Positions 45,260 to 56,995 of a DNA stretch of 64,000 nucleotides are shown here, piece after piece (positions within the stretch are counted from its first letter, which is position 1; every line of letters begins with the position of its first letter). Below the pieces are notes generated by a model that saw nothing but the letters and a program-made list of their open reading frames with translations, was not told the DNA's origin and searched no databases. The position numbers and the translations under genes are program-made. This DNA is from Myrica gale (taxonomy: Eukaryota > Streptophyta > Magnoliopsida > Fagales > Myricaceae), in assembly GCA_963930655.1 (NCBI GenBank), contig OZ005600.1:15964501-16028500 (forward strand), in the 5' to 3' direction.

Positions 45260-46343
45260 TCATTTAATATTGTAGCATTTTGTGACACAGTGACACTGTA
45301 TTATGTTTTAATTATGTCGTGTTTACCGTATGCTTTTATTATGACTATGCTTGAAGACATTGAGATATTATGTATTAATGTTTGTTATGCTATTATGATG
45401 ACATTTGAGGTCTTTTATGTTATTATAATCAGTCACTCTGGTCAGTGTTTTTATATCAAACTCTATCGTTTCTTTCTGCGATCAATTAAATTATAAACAT
45501 ATACTACATTATGTCTATAGTTGAAATTTTTAAATCCACTACATTCGAAACTTTTAAATCCACTACATTCGTATACGAAAAACTAACAAAAGAAAATATA
45601 ATCTATACGTATATATATAATATTCATATATTTATTATATATGAATATTAACAGTCCCGTTCGAACGGTACATTCGTATACGAAAAACTAACAAAAGAAA
45701 ATATTATCTATATGTATATATATAATATGAATATATTAATTAAATATGAATATTATATATTCCGTTCGAACAATATTAAATTTCGTTCGAACGGGAATGT
45801 TAATACGCACCGTCTAACTAATACTCGTGTGTTACGTTCGAACGGAACACACGGGAAACCAAAAAAAATAAGTGGCCTCGCGTGAAACGCAGGCCATTCC
45901 GAAAAGAAGGCACTCAGAGAGCTCCGCCCCCATTCCGCCATTGTTAGACCTTAAAAGCTTTAGGGATCATTTCTCCCTTTCTTTCTCTCAATGTTTGTAA
46001 GGGTAAGTTATTTTTCTTCCCATTCCTCTATTTGTATGCATTTTTTTCTCATTGCTTATAAAAATCTCAATTTTTAATAGTTCAAAACCCATTTTATCAG
46101 TTGCCGTTTTTTCCTTCCTTGCTGTGAGGCTGAGCAACCAAAGTGAAAAGCTACTTGTAGGTATGACTGAGAATTGTTGGGAATGAGATTGGGTTGTGAT
46201 TCGTAATTTTTTTAGTTGTTAATATGAGTACTTTTTTTACATTTTGTTAAGAAAGTTTGGGAATGATTGCTGAGAATGGTTAGGAATGGTTGGAAATGAT
46301 TGCTGAGAATGGTTGCTGAGATTGTTGGGAATGTTGTTCTTTG

Positions 46344-46430
46344 TTGTTATGTGCTGAGAATGCATTATTATAGTATTCACATGAAGATTGTTATGTGCTG
46401 AGAATGCATTATTATAGCATTAGTAATTTT
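46344..46430 (+). repeat. 44-bp tandem duplication between CACTA-1 genes
   Basis: ttgttatgtgctgagaatgc and the following attattatag occur at 46344 and again at 46388. A tgctgagaatgg-rich simple tract lies just before (46257-46330). Confidence 0.7.
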
Positions 46431-47040
46431 TCTGCCTCAGGACCTAGTACAGTGGAAACAAAGGTACCACATAAAATCAAATTAGAACTAAGATTAATGA
46501 ATCCAAGCTATATTTGCAGAAGATGACTACTGCATAATAATTCTGTTAAACTAACCTCCTCTATGATATCTGCAAGTCCTGCAGAAAATATAAGGACAGG
46601 AATGTCTCTTGCCTGAAAATCATCTAGAGACATAGCAAAATATGAAAGGTAACGCAGAACATAGGATAACCAACAACCAACATATGCTTTATGGCCTCAT
46701 ATGTAAGGCCTATATCAATGTACCAATGGAGCATTGTACACATCCAGCATTGTCGATGTGTGTTTGTTAGAGTTTTTCCCCACCGCACAAGAGCATTAGA
46801 AACTGACTGCTTTATGGCCACATCCAGCATTGTCGTTTTCTATTTTTCTTTTATCGTACTGACCCTATATCAATGTGTGTTTGTTAATCTTTTTCGATGT
46901 GGGTGCAAATGTTTCCTATTTAATTTTAAATAGAATTTATGATCTCCAAATAATTAATATTTAGGGAGTTCCTAGGAAATTGTTTTGCATGTATGCATAT
47001 TAAGATTTGTTGTTTGTTATGTTTTTTAAGGGTCACAAAG

Positions 47041-49790
47041 ATGGATAAATGTTGGATGAATGAAACCAATCGATTCGGGAAGAAGTATTTAGAAGGGGTA
47101 AAACAATTCATGATTGTGGCACGTCGATGTGTGGATAACAAGAATGAGATTAGGTGTCCTTGTCGGCGATGTATGAATGTATACTTTCAAGAAGTGGAAA
47201 AATTTGAGGATCATTTGATTGTAAATGGGATTGATAAAAGTTATACTAAATGGGTGTTGCACGGTGAACCATACGGTGAGTATACACATATTGATACTAC
47301 TATAGATGATAGTAATGAGGATGAAGTTAATAATGCTGATGAACCGATCGAGGAAATAGATGAAATGTTGGAGGATATCGGTGCGGGGATATTTACAGGT
47401 ACAACAACTGGAGGTGAATCTAGTAATAATAAACCAACTAGAGGGGAATACGGAACAAAGGACTTTGATTGCCTGTTAGAAGATGCAAGACGTCCTCTTT
47501 ATCCGAGTTGTGAGCGTTTTTCAAAGTTAGCGTTCACGGTACGATTGATGCATATAAAAACCCTACATAATATGAGTATTGCAGCATTCAATATGGTGCT
47601 AGATTTGATTAAGGAAGCTCTTCCAGAAGGTGAGACACTGCCGAAAACATATAGAGAGGCAAGAACATTAAATCGGGGTCTGGGTCTTGATTATGTACCT
47701 ATACATGCATGCGTCAATGATTGTATTTTATTTTGGAAAGAAATGGAGAATTTAGAAGTGTGCCCGGTATGTGGTGAATCTAGATGAGTCAATAGTGCAA
47801 CGAAACGCAAGAAAGTTCCTAAGAAAGTTCTGCGTCATTTTCCATTAATACCAAGACTACAGAAATTGTTTATTTCAAAGAAGACAGCTGAAGACATGAG
47901 ATGACATAGAGAAAAACGGATCCTTGATGAAGATAATATGAGGCACCCAGCAGACTCGTTGGCGTGGAAAGAGTTCGACAAGGAACATGAATGGTTTGGA
48001 TGGGAAGCTCGTAATGTTCGTCTTGGGTTAGCTGCCGATGGATTCAATCCATTTGGCAATATGAGTACAAGTTATAGCATGTGGCCAGTGGTGCTTATGC
48101 CATACAATTTGTCACCTTGGAAGTGCATGAAGGATCCATTCTTTATGATGACGTTATTAATTCCCGGACCCAGATCTCCAGGGAACGATATTGATGTTTA
48201 CTTACAACCTTTGGTGGAAGAGTTGAAAATATTATGGCTTGAAGGTGTTCGTACATTTGATAAATCATCGTCTAATTATTTTCAAATGCATGCAGCAGTG
48301 ATGTGGACTATCAATGATTTCCCGGCGTACGGTAATTTATCTGGGTGGAGTACAAAGGGAAAATTGGCATGCCCAGCGTGTAACCAAGCTACTGTTTCAA
48401 AATATCTACCACACGGTAGGAAGATGTGCTACTTGGGTCATCGTCGTTATTTACCAATGAATCATAGTTGGAGAAAGAATAGAACAATGTTTAATGGTGA
48501 AGAAGAGTATGACCAACCACCAAGGGAGTTGTCAGGTGAGGATATATTAATGTAGTTGACGAAGGTAAGAGAAGTACGGTTTAGTAAAACTTTGAAGAAG
48601 AGAAAACGTACTGAGGAGGAGTTGAATTGGACAAAGAATAATATTTTCTTTGAGTTACCGTACTAGTCGACTTTGAAGGTGAGACACAATTTGGATGTTA
48701 TGCATATCGAGAAAAATATATGCGAGAATATTCTTGGTACGTTGTTGAATATCGAGGGTAAGACGAAGGATACCGTGAACTCTCGAAAAGATTTAGCTAT
48801 GATGAAGGTGAAGAGAGATTTACATCTACAACCTCGTGGTCAATCCTATGTTATGTCGCATGCATGTTATACCTTAACAAAGAAAGAGAGGGTTGAATTT
48901 TGTAATTGCACAGATTCACACTTTGATTGCCGCATGCGTGGTCAATCCTTTGTTTACAATGTACTTATGATAATGTTTTGATTTCATGATTATAGATTAA
49001 CAACTTGCGTGATGAAAATCCCTCGAATGTGCACGATGATTTATATGCATTAGCATGTGGTCCTGATCAACGTGCTAAACGATACTCTGGATGTATCGTC
49101 GGAGGGGTTAGGTATCAGTCTACGGACAGAGAACAATGCCGTAAAACTCAAAATAGTGGAGTAGTTGTTCCGGGGGATCATGATGGGAAAGATATTAATT
49201 TTTACGGTGTGGTGAATGATATCTTTGTGTTGCGCTATTTACGAGGGAATGTTGTATACTTATTCAAGTGTGACTGGTGGGATGTAGAAAAGCAGAATGT
49301 AGGTATATGCACAGATTCACACTTTACAAGTGTGAACACATCCCGCAAATGGTATCAAAATGATCAATTCATACTTTGTAGTCAAGCTAATCAAGTGTTT
49401 TATTTACCTAATACTGACTTGGGTGGTCACTGGCGGGTGGTTCAAAAACTTGGTCATAGGAACATTTATGAAATTCCTGAAGTGGTACAGAGTGGTGACA
49501 AAGAAATTGAAGAGGCAATACCGAATGAAGCATATCAAGAAACTGAGTCTTTTCAGCTGTTTGTAGATTTTGGGGATTATGATTTGATCCCGTTGCATAG
49601 AAATGATGTTGAACCCGAAACTGTAAATGCCTCAACCGAAGTAGAGGAAATGGTTGAAGAAGATGACTTTATAGATGATGAAAGCGACGAGGAAGAAGCC
49701 ACCACCGATGAGGAAGAAGTCACCACCGATGAGGAAGAAAGTTTGTTCATTTCTACTGATGATGACACGTCCGTCGATGAAACAAATTGA
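47041..49790 (+). pseudogene. CACTA-1 TNP2 transposase, broken by nonsense codons and a deletion
   Basis: Starts MDKCWMNETNRFGKKYLEG with the N-terminal zinc-associated domain (RCPCRRCMN). The Transposase_21 catalytic region follows (YREARTLNRGLGLDYVPIHAC, CPVCGESR, ADGFNPFGNMSTSYSMWPV, IPGPRSPGNDIDVYLQPL, WTINDFPAYGNLSGWSTKG, ACPACN). Next is only the beginning of DUF4218 (HNLDVMHIEKNICENILGTLL). The C-terminal DUF4216 (49005-49790; FKCDWWDVEK, QVFYLPNTDLGG) ends in an acidic tail. Stops lie in one frame at 47785, 47902, 48553 and 48664. Most of DUF4218 is replaced by about 60 bases of patchwork. TNP2 cuts and joins CACTA ends; this copy cannot make full-length protein. Confidence 0.9.
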
Positions 49791-49818
49791 TTGTGTTTAA
49801 ATTTTTCAGGTTAGCATC

Positions 49819-51347
49819 ATGGCGATAGGTGGAAAACGTCACCGATCCGCTCTTACCATTTCACCATTTCACCGATCCGCTCTTACCATTTCATCAAAGG
49901 TGTCTGGTGAGACACCTTTGAGCAGTGCTCCTCTAGCACAGAGTAGTGTGGCCTGTAAGTACTTTGTACTCTATACTATTTTTAAATAGATTAATTTAGA
50001 CTATGGATGAACATAGGTTTTAAGCTGGTAATTTATCTTGTATTATATTTGTAGCAACTACACCTGCCAAACGAGGACGTGGAAAGTCGAGAGGAGTAAC
50101 TTTTGCTAAAGTGCGTGCGAGTGGTAAGATACCAGTCAGTATAGCCGATGGGCACCGCGGCACAAATGGTGATGAATCTAGTCGTCTTGCGACATTGATT
50201 GGAACACTTGTTCGAATGCATGCTCCATTTGGTATGCCGACCTGGGCAAAAGTTCCAAATTCTGTGAAAGAATATATCAGAGAGCGCATATTGGTATGTA
50301 TTTAATTGTTTAATTACATCAATCTCATATATATTACTAATTTCTTTTTATGTTTTTCTTTTTACAAGATGACTTCGACCTCAATTATTATCGACAGGAA
50401 GATAGAGAAACTGTGAACTCTATAATGAATGCGGCTTTCAAAAATCACAAGGCGAAACTACATAAACATTTTAAGAAGTTTGGGAGTAAGGATGAAGCTT
50501 TGCAACATCCTTTTGTCGATACGTCTCAAGAAAACTGGATTGCATGTTGTGAGCTGTTCTCCCAACCTACTTATCAGGTAATTGTTTCATGAAAAGCAAC
50601 AACATTTTTTTAATGATAAGCAAATTATGGAGGTTATTTCATTTGCAGGAGCGTAGTCGAATTAATACCAATAATAGATCGAAATTGAAGGTGCACCACA
50701 CTGGAGGTTGTAGACCATTTGTTTGGCATAGAAAGAAATTGGTAAGTATATTAAATAATTATTACCACATTTTAATTTCATTGATTTAATAAATTTTTTT
50801 AACTTATGAATTGTACAGCAAGACTCTAAGGGTGGAACACCAACGACTGCAGATTTATACAGTAAGACGCATCATAAAAAAAAATGGCGAAGGATGGGTC
50901 TCTGATGCTGCTAGAGAAAATTATGTAAGTAAATTTTGTCATATTATTTTCTAAAGTTAGTCTATTTAGATTAATACAATCCATAATTTAGTTTTATGAT
51001 TGTAGGAGAAGATGGTTGAGATCCAATCTCAATCAACCATAGAGTCAGGAGCACCAAAAGATGTTGACGTTTTTACTCAAGTGCTTGGGAAAAAACCTGG
51101 CTATGTGAGAGGTTTAGGTCGCTCCGATAAACCTATTATTGCCTCATCATCTACTATGTCCATACAAAGGGATCCCGAGCTTCTTCGTGAGTTAGAGGCA
51201 GCTAAAGCTACCATAGAAGAGTTGAAGTCAAGGCAGAGCGAGTATGATGACTTAAAAAACCAACAAGTAGAAATGCAGGAGGCGCAAAGGCAAATTCAAG
51301 AGCAACTTGAACTACTTAAGACACTATTTGCACAACGAGGATCATAG
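49819..51347 (+). CDS. CACTA-1 Ptta/En/Spm-type (TNPA-like) protein, multi-exon
   Basis: Exons inferred from splice-like borders: 49819-49954 (GCCT|gtaagt), 50055-50293, about 50369-50577, about 50649-50740, a short piece near 50820-50925, and about 51006-51347. The protein has PAKRGRGKSRGVTFAKV, LATLIGTLVRMHAPFG, WAKVPNSVKEYIRERI, NAAFKNHKAKLHKHFKKFG, WIACCELF and GGCRPFVWHRKKL. It ends in a long coiled coil (LRELEAAKATIEELKSRQ, then QMQEAQRQIQEQLELLKTLF). This matches PF03004-type proteins, which bind the subterminal repeats of En/Spm elements. The 50293-50369 junction appears one base out of frame, so the gene may be lightly damaged or my border is wrong. Confidence 0.7.
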
Positions 51348-51549
51348 GTGATGAGTTTTTGAGACATTTTGTGTTATTTTGAAACAGTTTATTTCATCTT
51401 GGATTTGTGTATTGAAGTATTTGTAATTTGAGAATGATAAACATGTTGAAGAATGTATTACAAGTTTGTGTTGGCTGAGAGGTTGCTTAAATATTGGATT
51501 TGGTGTTTGTAAATTGAGAACATCAGGTTTATTTGGAGTTGCTGTAAAA

Positions 51550-51840
51550 AGATAACACGTTCGAACAGCATATCGAACGGGTAATTCGTTCGAACACACA
51601 CAACTCGTTCGAACATCATAGACTTTTAGCGACGGAAAAATTTCGTAACGAAAGAATAACGAACTATTGTTCGAACAGTCATGTCTCGTTCGAACCAGAA
51701 GCTTGTTCGAACGTGAAGTAAGTTCGAACGAAATTTGTGACGAATTACGAATTCGTCGTTGCACATGTCCGTAACTGCAACGATAATTGTCGTCGCAAAA
51801 ACGGTTGTTCGAACAAAATGTCTCGTTCGAACAGGAATCA
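51550..51840. repeat. CACTA-1 right subterminal TTCGAAC array
   Basis: About nine ttcgaac copies in 290 bases, mixed with gcgacgaaa-type motifs that continue to the right terminus (52160). Confidence 0.8.
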
Positions 51841-53800
51841 GCGACGACATGTTCGTCACAAAAGGTTAATTGTGGTGACCTATCAGCGACGAAAATATGC
51901 TTTAGCGACGAAAGTTTCTACTTATCCGCGACGAAGTTTTTCGTCGTTGAAAGTCCAACCTTCAGCTACGAAAATAATTTTGTCGCTGAAGGATGTGTTT
52001 TTGCGTCGGGTCCACAATTTCGTCGCTGATAACTTTCTGCGACGGCGTTTCAGCGACGAGTTGGCGACGAAAAAAAGTCGTCGCTTAAAACCTTTAGCTA
52101 CAAAACATGTACTTTCAATGACGAAAAATTTCGCCACTGAAAGTAAAAAATGTTGTAGTGAGTGAGCGAGAATAAGAAAGTTAAGCCTTAGCGCTAAATG
52201 ACAACCGCAAAAAGTCATTCTGATTTTTTGACTTTTTGTAGCGATAGCTTTTGAGTTTGGTAACGGGAATAAGAAAGTTACTCAACTTTTACTTTTAATG
52301 ACTTTTTTTATACGCTTGTACCTTTATTGACGAAGGTAAGAGTTTGGTCGCAAAAGCCATACTTTTTAGCGATGAAAGATAAAGAATCGGTGGCTGTAGC
52401 CTGATTTTCTTGTAGTGGCTAAAACAGAATTTTATTTCCTTTTAGATTCAAAAGTTAGATATATAATTAACATTATAATTGCTGTTCTTTAAAAGGCAAT
52501 AACTGTACCTTGAGGCCAACCTTCTTGTCTCGAAATCCTTTCCTTTTAAATCGACCAAACTCAAAAACATCCCTAAAAGGAATGGATAGGTCGCAAAAGA
52601 AAAAATATTTTCTTGTGATAGCTAAGTGTATATCTTATTGCATGATAATTACCCTAATGCAATCGTATATATATATATATGGTACTACTCAGTATAATGA
52701 AGTTTCAAAATGCAACACTTGACTCATGATCAATACCAAAAGGGCCGAGAAAAGTATATACCGTGTCTCACTGGAGTATTTATGGTTTTCCAATCCTTTT
52801 ATGAAGTCTTGTTAATTACTCTTCCTTAGCAGTTGGTTAAGATTAGTTCATAGGTGAGATTTCCATAAATTTTTATTAATGGTTCTGACCTTGTAATGTA
52901 AACCTTTCGTCATAATTATATATATAAAAAAATCAAATTAAATAACTACTTAAAGGGTAGACTTGCCAATAATTAACACACTTGCACAAGGCGAATCATA
53001 TAGCTGCTGGTAAATGTCCAAGTTAGGGACCATGCATCATGCATGGAATCCCTATTTGAGGCTATAGCAGAAGCCTACCCCACCTTGAAAAAAGAAGCAG
53101 GCACTAGGATCAAAGAGCACTTTGTGCTGCCTCCCTGATATATACAGTTTTGGTATGATTTGCCAGGCGTGATAAGAAGTTTTCATGAACATAGTTTAAT
53201 TATTCAACGATTTCAGTCATATTGGAAAAGCAATATATAGTGGATTGTGTGTGTTTGTCAAAAAGATAATTTAAGATCATGTCTAGAGTGAGTGCGACTG
53301 GCGATCTAGGCATGCCCATCCAATCAAACAGCCTCCTTTAATTCTCATTTTCAACAAAAGCAAAATCCTTTCAGTTCACTGCTTAGTCAAAGTGGTGGAA
53401 GTTAATTAAGGCATCTCCCTAGGAAGATTGATGTATATATACCAACAACAATATTGTAACCCATGTCCGGTCGGTACTGAAGAATATCACATGGCCATGG
53501 TTAATGACTAGAGATTTTCGTGGTCAGACCTGATCAGTTAAACTGATACTTTGGGAATCTTTGAATCTGCATCCACGTGCCTTCATAGACATGCCCAACT
53601 GTCAATGTAGGTAAATCCAACAGGGTAACGACGAAACAACACATTAGAGGGCATGATCAACATGATATATGACAGAATGAATACGGCATTCCCGAGCCAT
53701 ATCTCGATTAGATCTGCTACCCACTTTGCCTTTTAATAAATCATTTAGTACAAATATAGTAGTAATACAACTATTATTCTTCTTATCGATGGGTAATTTA

Positions 53801-53802
<2 letters not shown>

Positions 53803-53877
<75 letters not shown>
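53803..53877. repeat. (TA)n microsatellite, about 37 units
   Basis: An uninterrupted run of alternating t and a over about 75 bases. Confidence 0.98.
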
Positions 53878-53881
<4 letters not shown>

Positions 53882-55459
53882 TAATGCTCATGTGATCTGA
53901 AATTTTAAGTTCCACTTGAATCCCGACCGACCACAAATGGAAACAAAAGAATGTTAAATGACACTCTTCATGAAGAAGATATTGAAGGACTTGAGTACCA
54001 AGCTGTTGTGAGTTTGATCGGTTGTTCATTTCTAGAATGGTAGATGATAAAGTTCCAATGTTTTTCTTGAGGACGTACTGTCATCAGTCGTACTTCAATG
54101 GATTTTTCGATGGGATTGTTTGGCTGACAGATTTAACCTACAGATGATTTGAAACCTGACCTACAAAGCGACTCAAGGGTTAAAATGGGGGCCCAGCTCG
54201 TGCTTTTTTGGGTTTAAGTAAAATACATTTTCGAGAATATTGTTGTGATACAAGTAAAAAGTGAGGCATTCTCTTGCATGTATCGATCGGATCGATGAGA
54301 TCTACTGTAGCCATAAAAAATAGAACAAGGCATGAGGTAAAGATTCTTTCAACTCCTATATGAATCGAAGTGTAGAAGCCTACTGATCATCAACATATAT
54401 AACCTACGCCTCTAGATTGTTTGTCTGTTGTAATAAGTAGTCCTACTGTTTAATCTCATTCATTAGGAAAAAGAAAAAAGGCAGCAATTTAGGCATTCAA
54501 TTTTAGCGTTCTGTTGTTTTAGTCACCCTCGATCGTTCGATCAGTACTGGTAGTTCAATTATTACAGGTTTCAAATTATACTAATCCACGTTTGAATGTT
54601 CTGAGAAAAGAAGTACTGTTTTCTGAGCAAGAAGATAGATGTCACATGGCGCTTCAATCTTGGAAAATCTCACGACCTTGTTAATTATAATTGTCACTAG
54701 TACTAGTACTTAATATTATAACAAGGGAAAGGAACAGGTTAAAAGACAGCCAGCTGACAAAGGCAGTGAATTTTTAGAAGTGTGAGCAGGCGTCTCCTTG
54801 TGGGCTGACTTTTCTTCCTAACCCTTAATCATAATCTAATGATGTTGCTTTCTTTCCTTTATTTAGTATATAAGTTTTGGAGTTTTGCCATTGAACTTAT
54901 GTCCTTCAGAATATTCTCTCCTTCTCCAACACTCCCCCAAAAGCTTCAACTTTCAAGACCGTGTAAGATTCCTATGAAAAAACCCCCACATCTATCTCTG
55001 ATCTCTCTCTGTCTCTCTCCCTCTGAGGTAAAAGCTATAATAATACAGTGTGTCTAAGAGACGGTATATATATATATGCATTTGAATAGAAGGGTTTTGG
55101 GGAAAGCAAAGTGTTGTTACCAAGGGTATGTTTGTTTCTCAGCTTGTCTTGTACTTTCAAAGCGCAGGGAGAAACTGGTTATCTTATAATTTTGTGTGCA
55201 ATTCGACAAGCCCCAAGATGCATCTACTAATTTTCAGGCACAGACATATACCCCAATTCCGAAACAACTGGTCCTCAGATGAGATACTGCGCGCTATTTC
55301 TGCATTCCCTACAATTGGTATGGTTTGTGATAGGAACGTGTACTGAAATCTGTCTTTTAATATGACATTAAAACCTAGTTAAAATGCAGAGGTAAGTGTG
55401 GGACAGGCTATGGATTTACGCTCAAGTTGCTAGATAATACAAGATGCCATTAAGATACC

Positions 55460-55610
55460 GTATCTTGGGAACGGATTCCCTCCTAAGGAGGGATTTCCGA
55501 AGGTGTCCTAATTCATTAAATGACGTTGGTTAATTAAGACGTCGGATTTTTTAGATGAAACGCAGTCCTTCCTTTAGGATCCCTCCCTAGAAGAGAATCC
55601 TTACCCCTGC
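55460..55610. repeat. Fold-back element, about 150 bp
   Basis: gggaacggattccctcctaa and aggaggga at the left oppose agggatccctccctagaaga and gaatcctta at the right as an imperfect inverted repeat. It resembles a small MITE. Confidence 0.5.
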
Positions 55611-56169
55611 ATCGTTGGTTCAAATCGAAGGACAACTTAGTCAAACCTGAATCGGAAAATTTAATTGCAGTAGGATTTTGTAAGCTTTACTCTTGAAGAA
55701 ATACCCTGAAAGGAGCGTTGATTTGAATAGGAGGGGAATCCGTTTGCAGAAGCCACATGCTCTGGCCTCTCAAAAAGTTGGAAGAATATATGCCTTTGTC
55801 CAAATCCAGTTTTTCAATTCTTTATTTCCCGTTCTTTGTCTTTATCCATTTATTATCTGTGACACATATGGTACAACCATATTATAAGAGCCCATTGCAT
55901 TTTGCCCAACCTTCTTGACAGGTTAAAAACAGTAACGATATGATTCTATGCCTTCTTCTCCCCATCCCTAAGTTTTCTACCAGATGATACAAAATGTGAG
56001 ATAAATTAATGCAGGGAGCCAGCTCAAAGCTGCAAAGTGCGAGCTCAATGGGGTAACCCCATGTTTGATTTCAAAAGCTTCCTCTTTATACATTTCATAC
56101 TAAATCATTGAAATTGGACAATGAAAATGTACTTCGATGTAAATTTCTTCTGAAATAAGTACCATTTAT

Positions 56170-56995
56170 AATACAGGTGTGGTCAGCATCGAAGATCGTG
56201 ATTGAAATTAATGTCTGAAATGATTTACAAAGATTTCATATTCTCATTATTGCTTGTTAGAAAGCTCTACAAGTCTAGTTTCCAACACATCAAATGGTAT
56301 ACAATTTGGAGTTTTCTATACGAAGTTATGATTAAATTACTCCAAGGTGCATGGTCAGACTGACAGCTAGTTACGAGGTCTAGCGAATTTTGGACGATTT
56401 TGCTATTTTTAGCTAGCTCTTTGAATTTTCAATATGTCTTTTCATTTCCCTAGCTAAGAGTCTTTTATGTTTCATAAGTCTCAATTAATATTTTGAAAGT
56501 TGTATTTCTCATTTATTCATGCTTAGGGTTGTTCCAAGCTCTACTATTTAAACCCTTATCTAGCAATGGAAAAATATAGATTTGAGTGTTTATACAATTT
56601 GAGCCTTAACTACTTTGAAGAAAGATTTTTTCTACAAACTTTTATCCTTCGGTGGATTCCAATAGGTGGCGAGTTCTTACTCTGTATCCCATGTTAGATT
56701 ACATTGAGTGATGGTTTCTGTATCCCGTGTTGGATTATATTGAGTGTTGGAATATTACATTGAGTGGTGTGAGTTAGAGTGTGTTCCCGAGTGTTTTTCA
56801 ACATTCAAACATCCTGAGCTACCCATACACTTTTCCGACTTTTCCACAAATATCCCGAGGTATCGATTTATCCTGGTCAGTCATATTATTTTCAAGGTTT
56901 CATTTCTCCAGAAGCATTCCAACTATCACGAAGTGATCGATCACGAGATGTCCCGCGCCTTTCCCCAGTTAACCCCGGTATCAATTTAAGGGCCA
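56170..56995 (+). mobile_element. Degraded LTR-like sequence
   Basis: Contains gaaagctctacaagtctagt, ttccaacacatcaa and ttggagttttctatacgaag, a run of motifs common in plant retrotransposon LTRs. A TATA-like stretch (actatttaaacc) lies near 56540, followed by a start region with ggtggattccaataggtggc. No retrotransposon proteins are near. A 36-bp tandem repeat sits inside. Confidence 0.4.
56682..56753 (+). repeat. 36-bp tandem repeat, two copies
   Basis: ctgtatcccatgttagatta, then cattgagtg (56682), repeated as ctgtatcccgtgttggatta, then tattgagtg (56718). Confidence 0.75.

Larger units (their letters stand above)
41791..52160 (+). mobile_element. CACTA-1: autonomous-type En/Spm element, 10.4 kb
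   Basis: Left terminus cactacaccagattag, right terminus tgttgtagtg, flanked by agt at 41788-41790 and 52161-52163 (perfect 3-bp duplication). Behind each end lie gcgacgaaa-type repeats. Three genes lie on the plus strand: a PF20167-like transposon protein (44195-45259), TNP2 (47041-49790, broken) and a multi-exon Ptta/En/Spm-type protein (49819-51347). TTCGAAC motifs mark both subterminal regions. It sits inside CACTA-3. TNP2 damage makes present autonomy unlikely. Confidence 0.95.
39899..52417. mobile_element. CACTA-3: outer CACTA element that holds CACTA-1
   Basis: Ends are cactacaagaaa (39899) and tttcttgtagtg (52417), exact 12-base inverted termini, flanked by gct on both sides (39896-39898 and 52418-52420). 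Without CACTA-1 it is about 2.1 kb. It has no transposase of its own. Its left half carries exon-like host sequence on the minus strand (40687-41470). It is therefore a non-autonomous, gene-capturing CACTA into which CACTA-1 later jumped. Confidence 0.9.

Noticed and set aside
53745..54029. 94-codon open frame
   Set aside because: Made mostly of the TA microsatellite translated as Tyr-Ile repeats.
54839..55057. Promoter-like stretch followed by a 72-codon frame
   Set aside because: A TATA-like box and CT-rich leader are visible, but no conserved protein or splice structure follows. A non-coding transcript cannot be excluded or shown.
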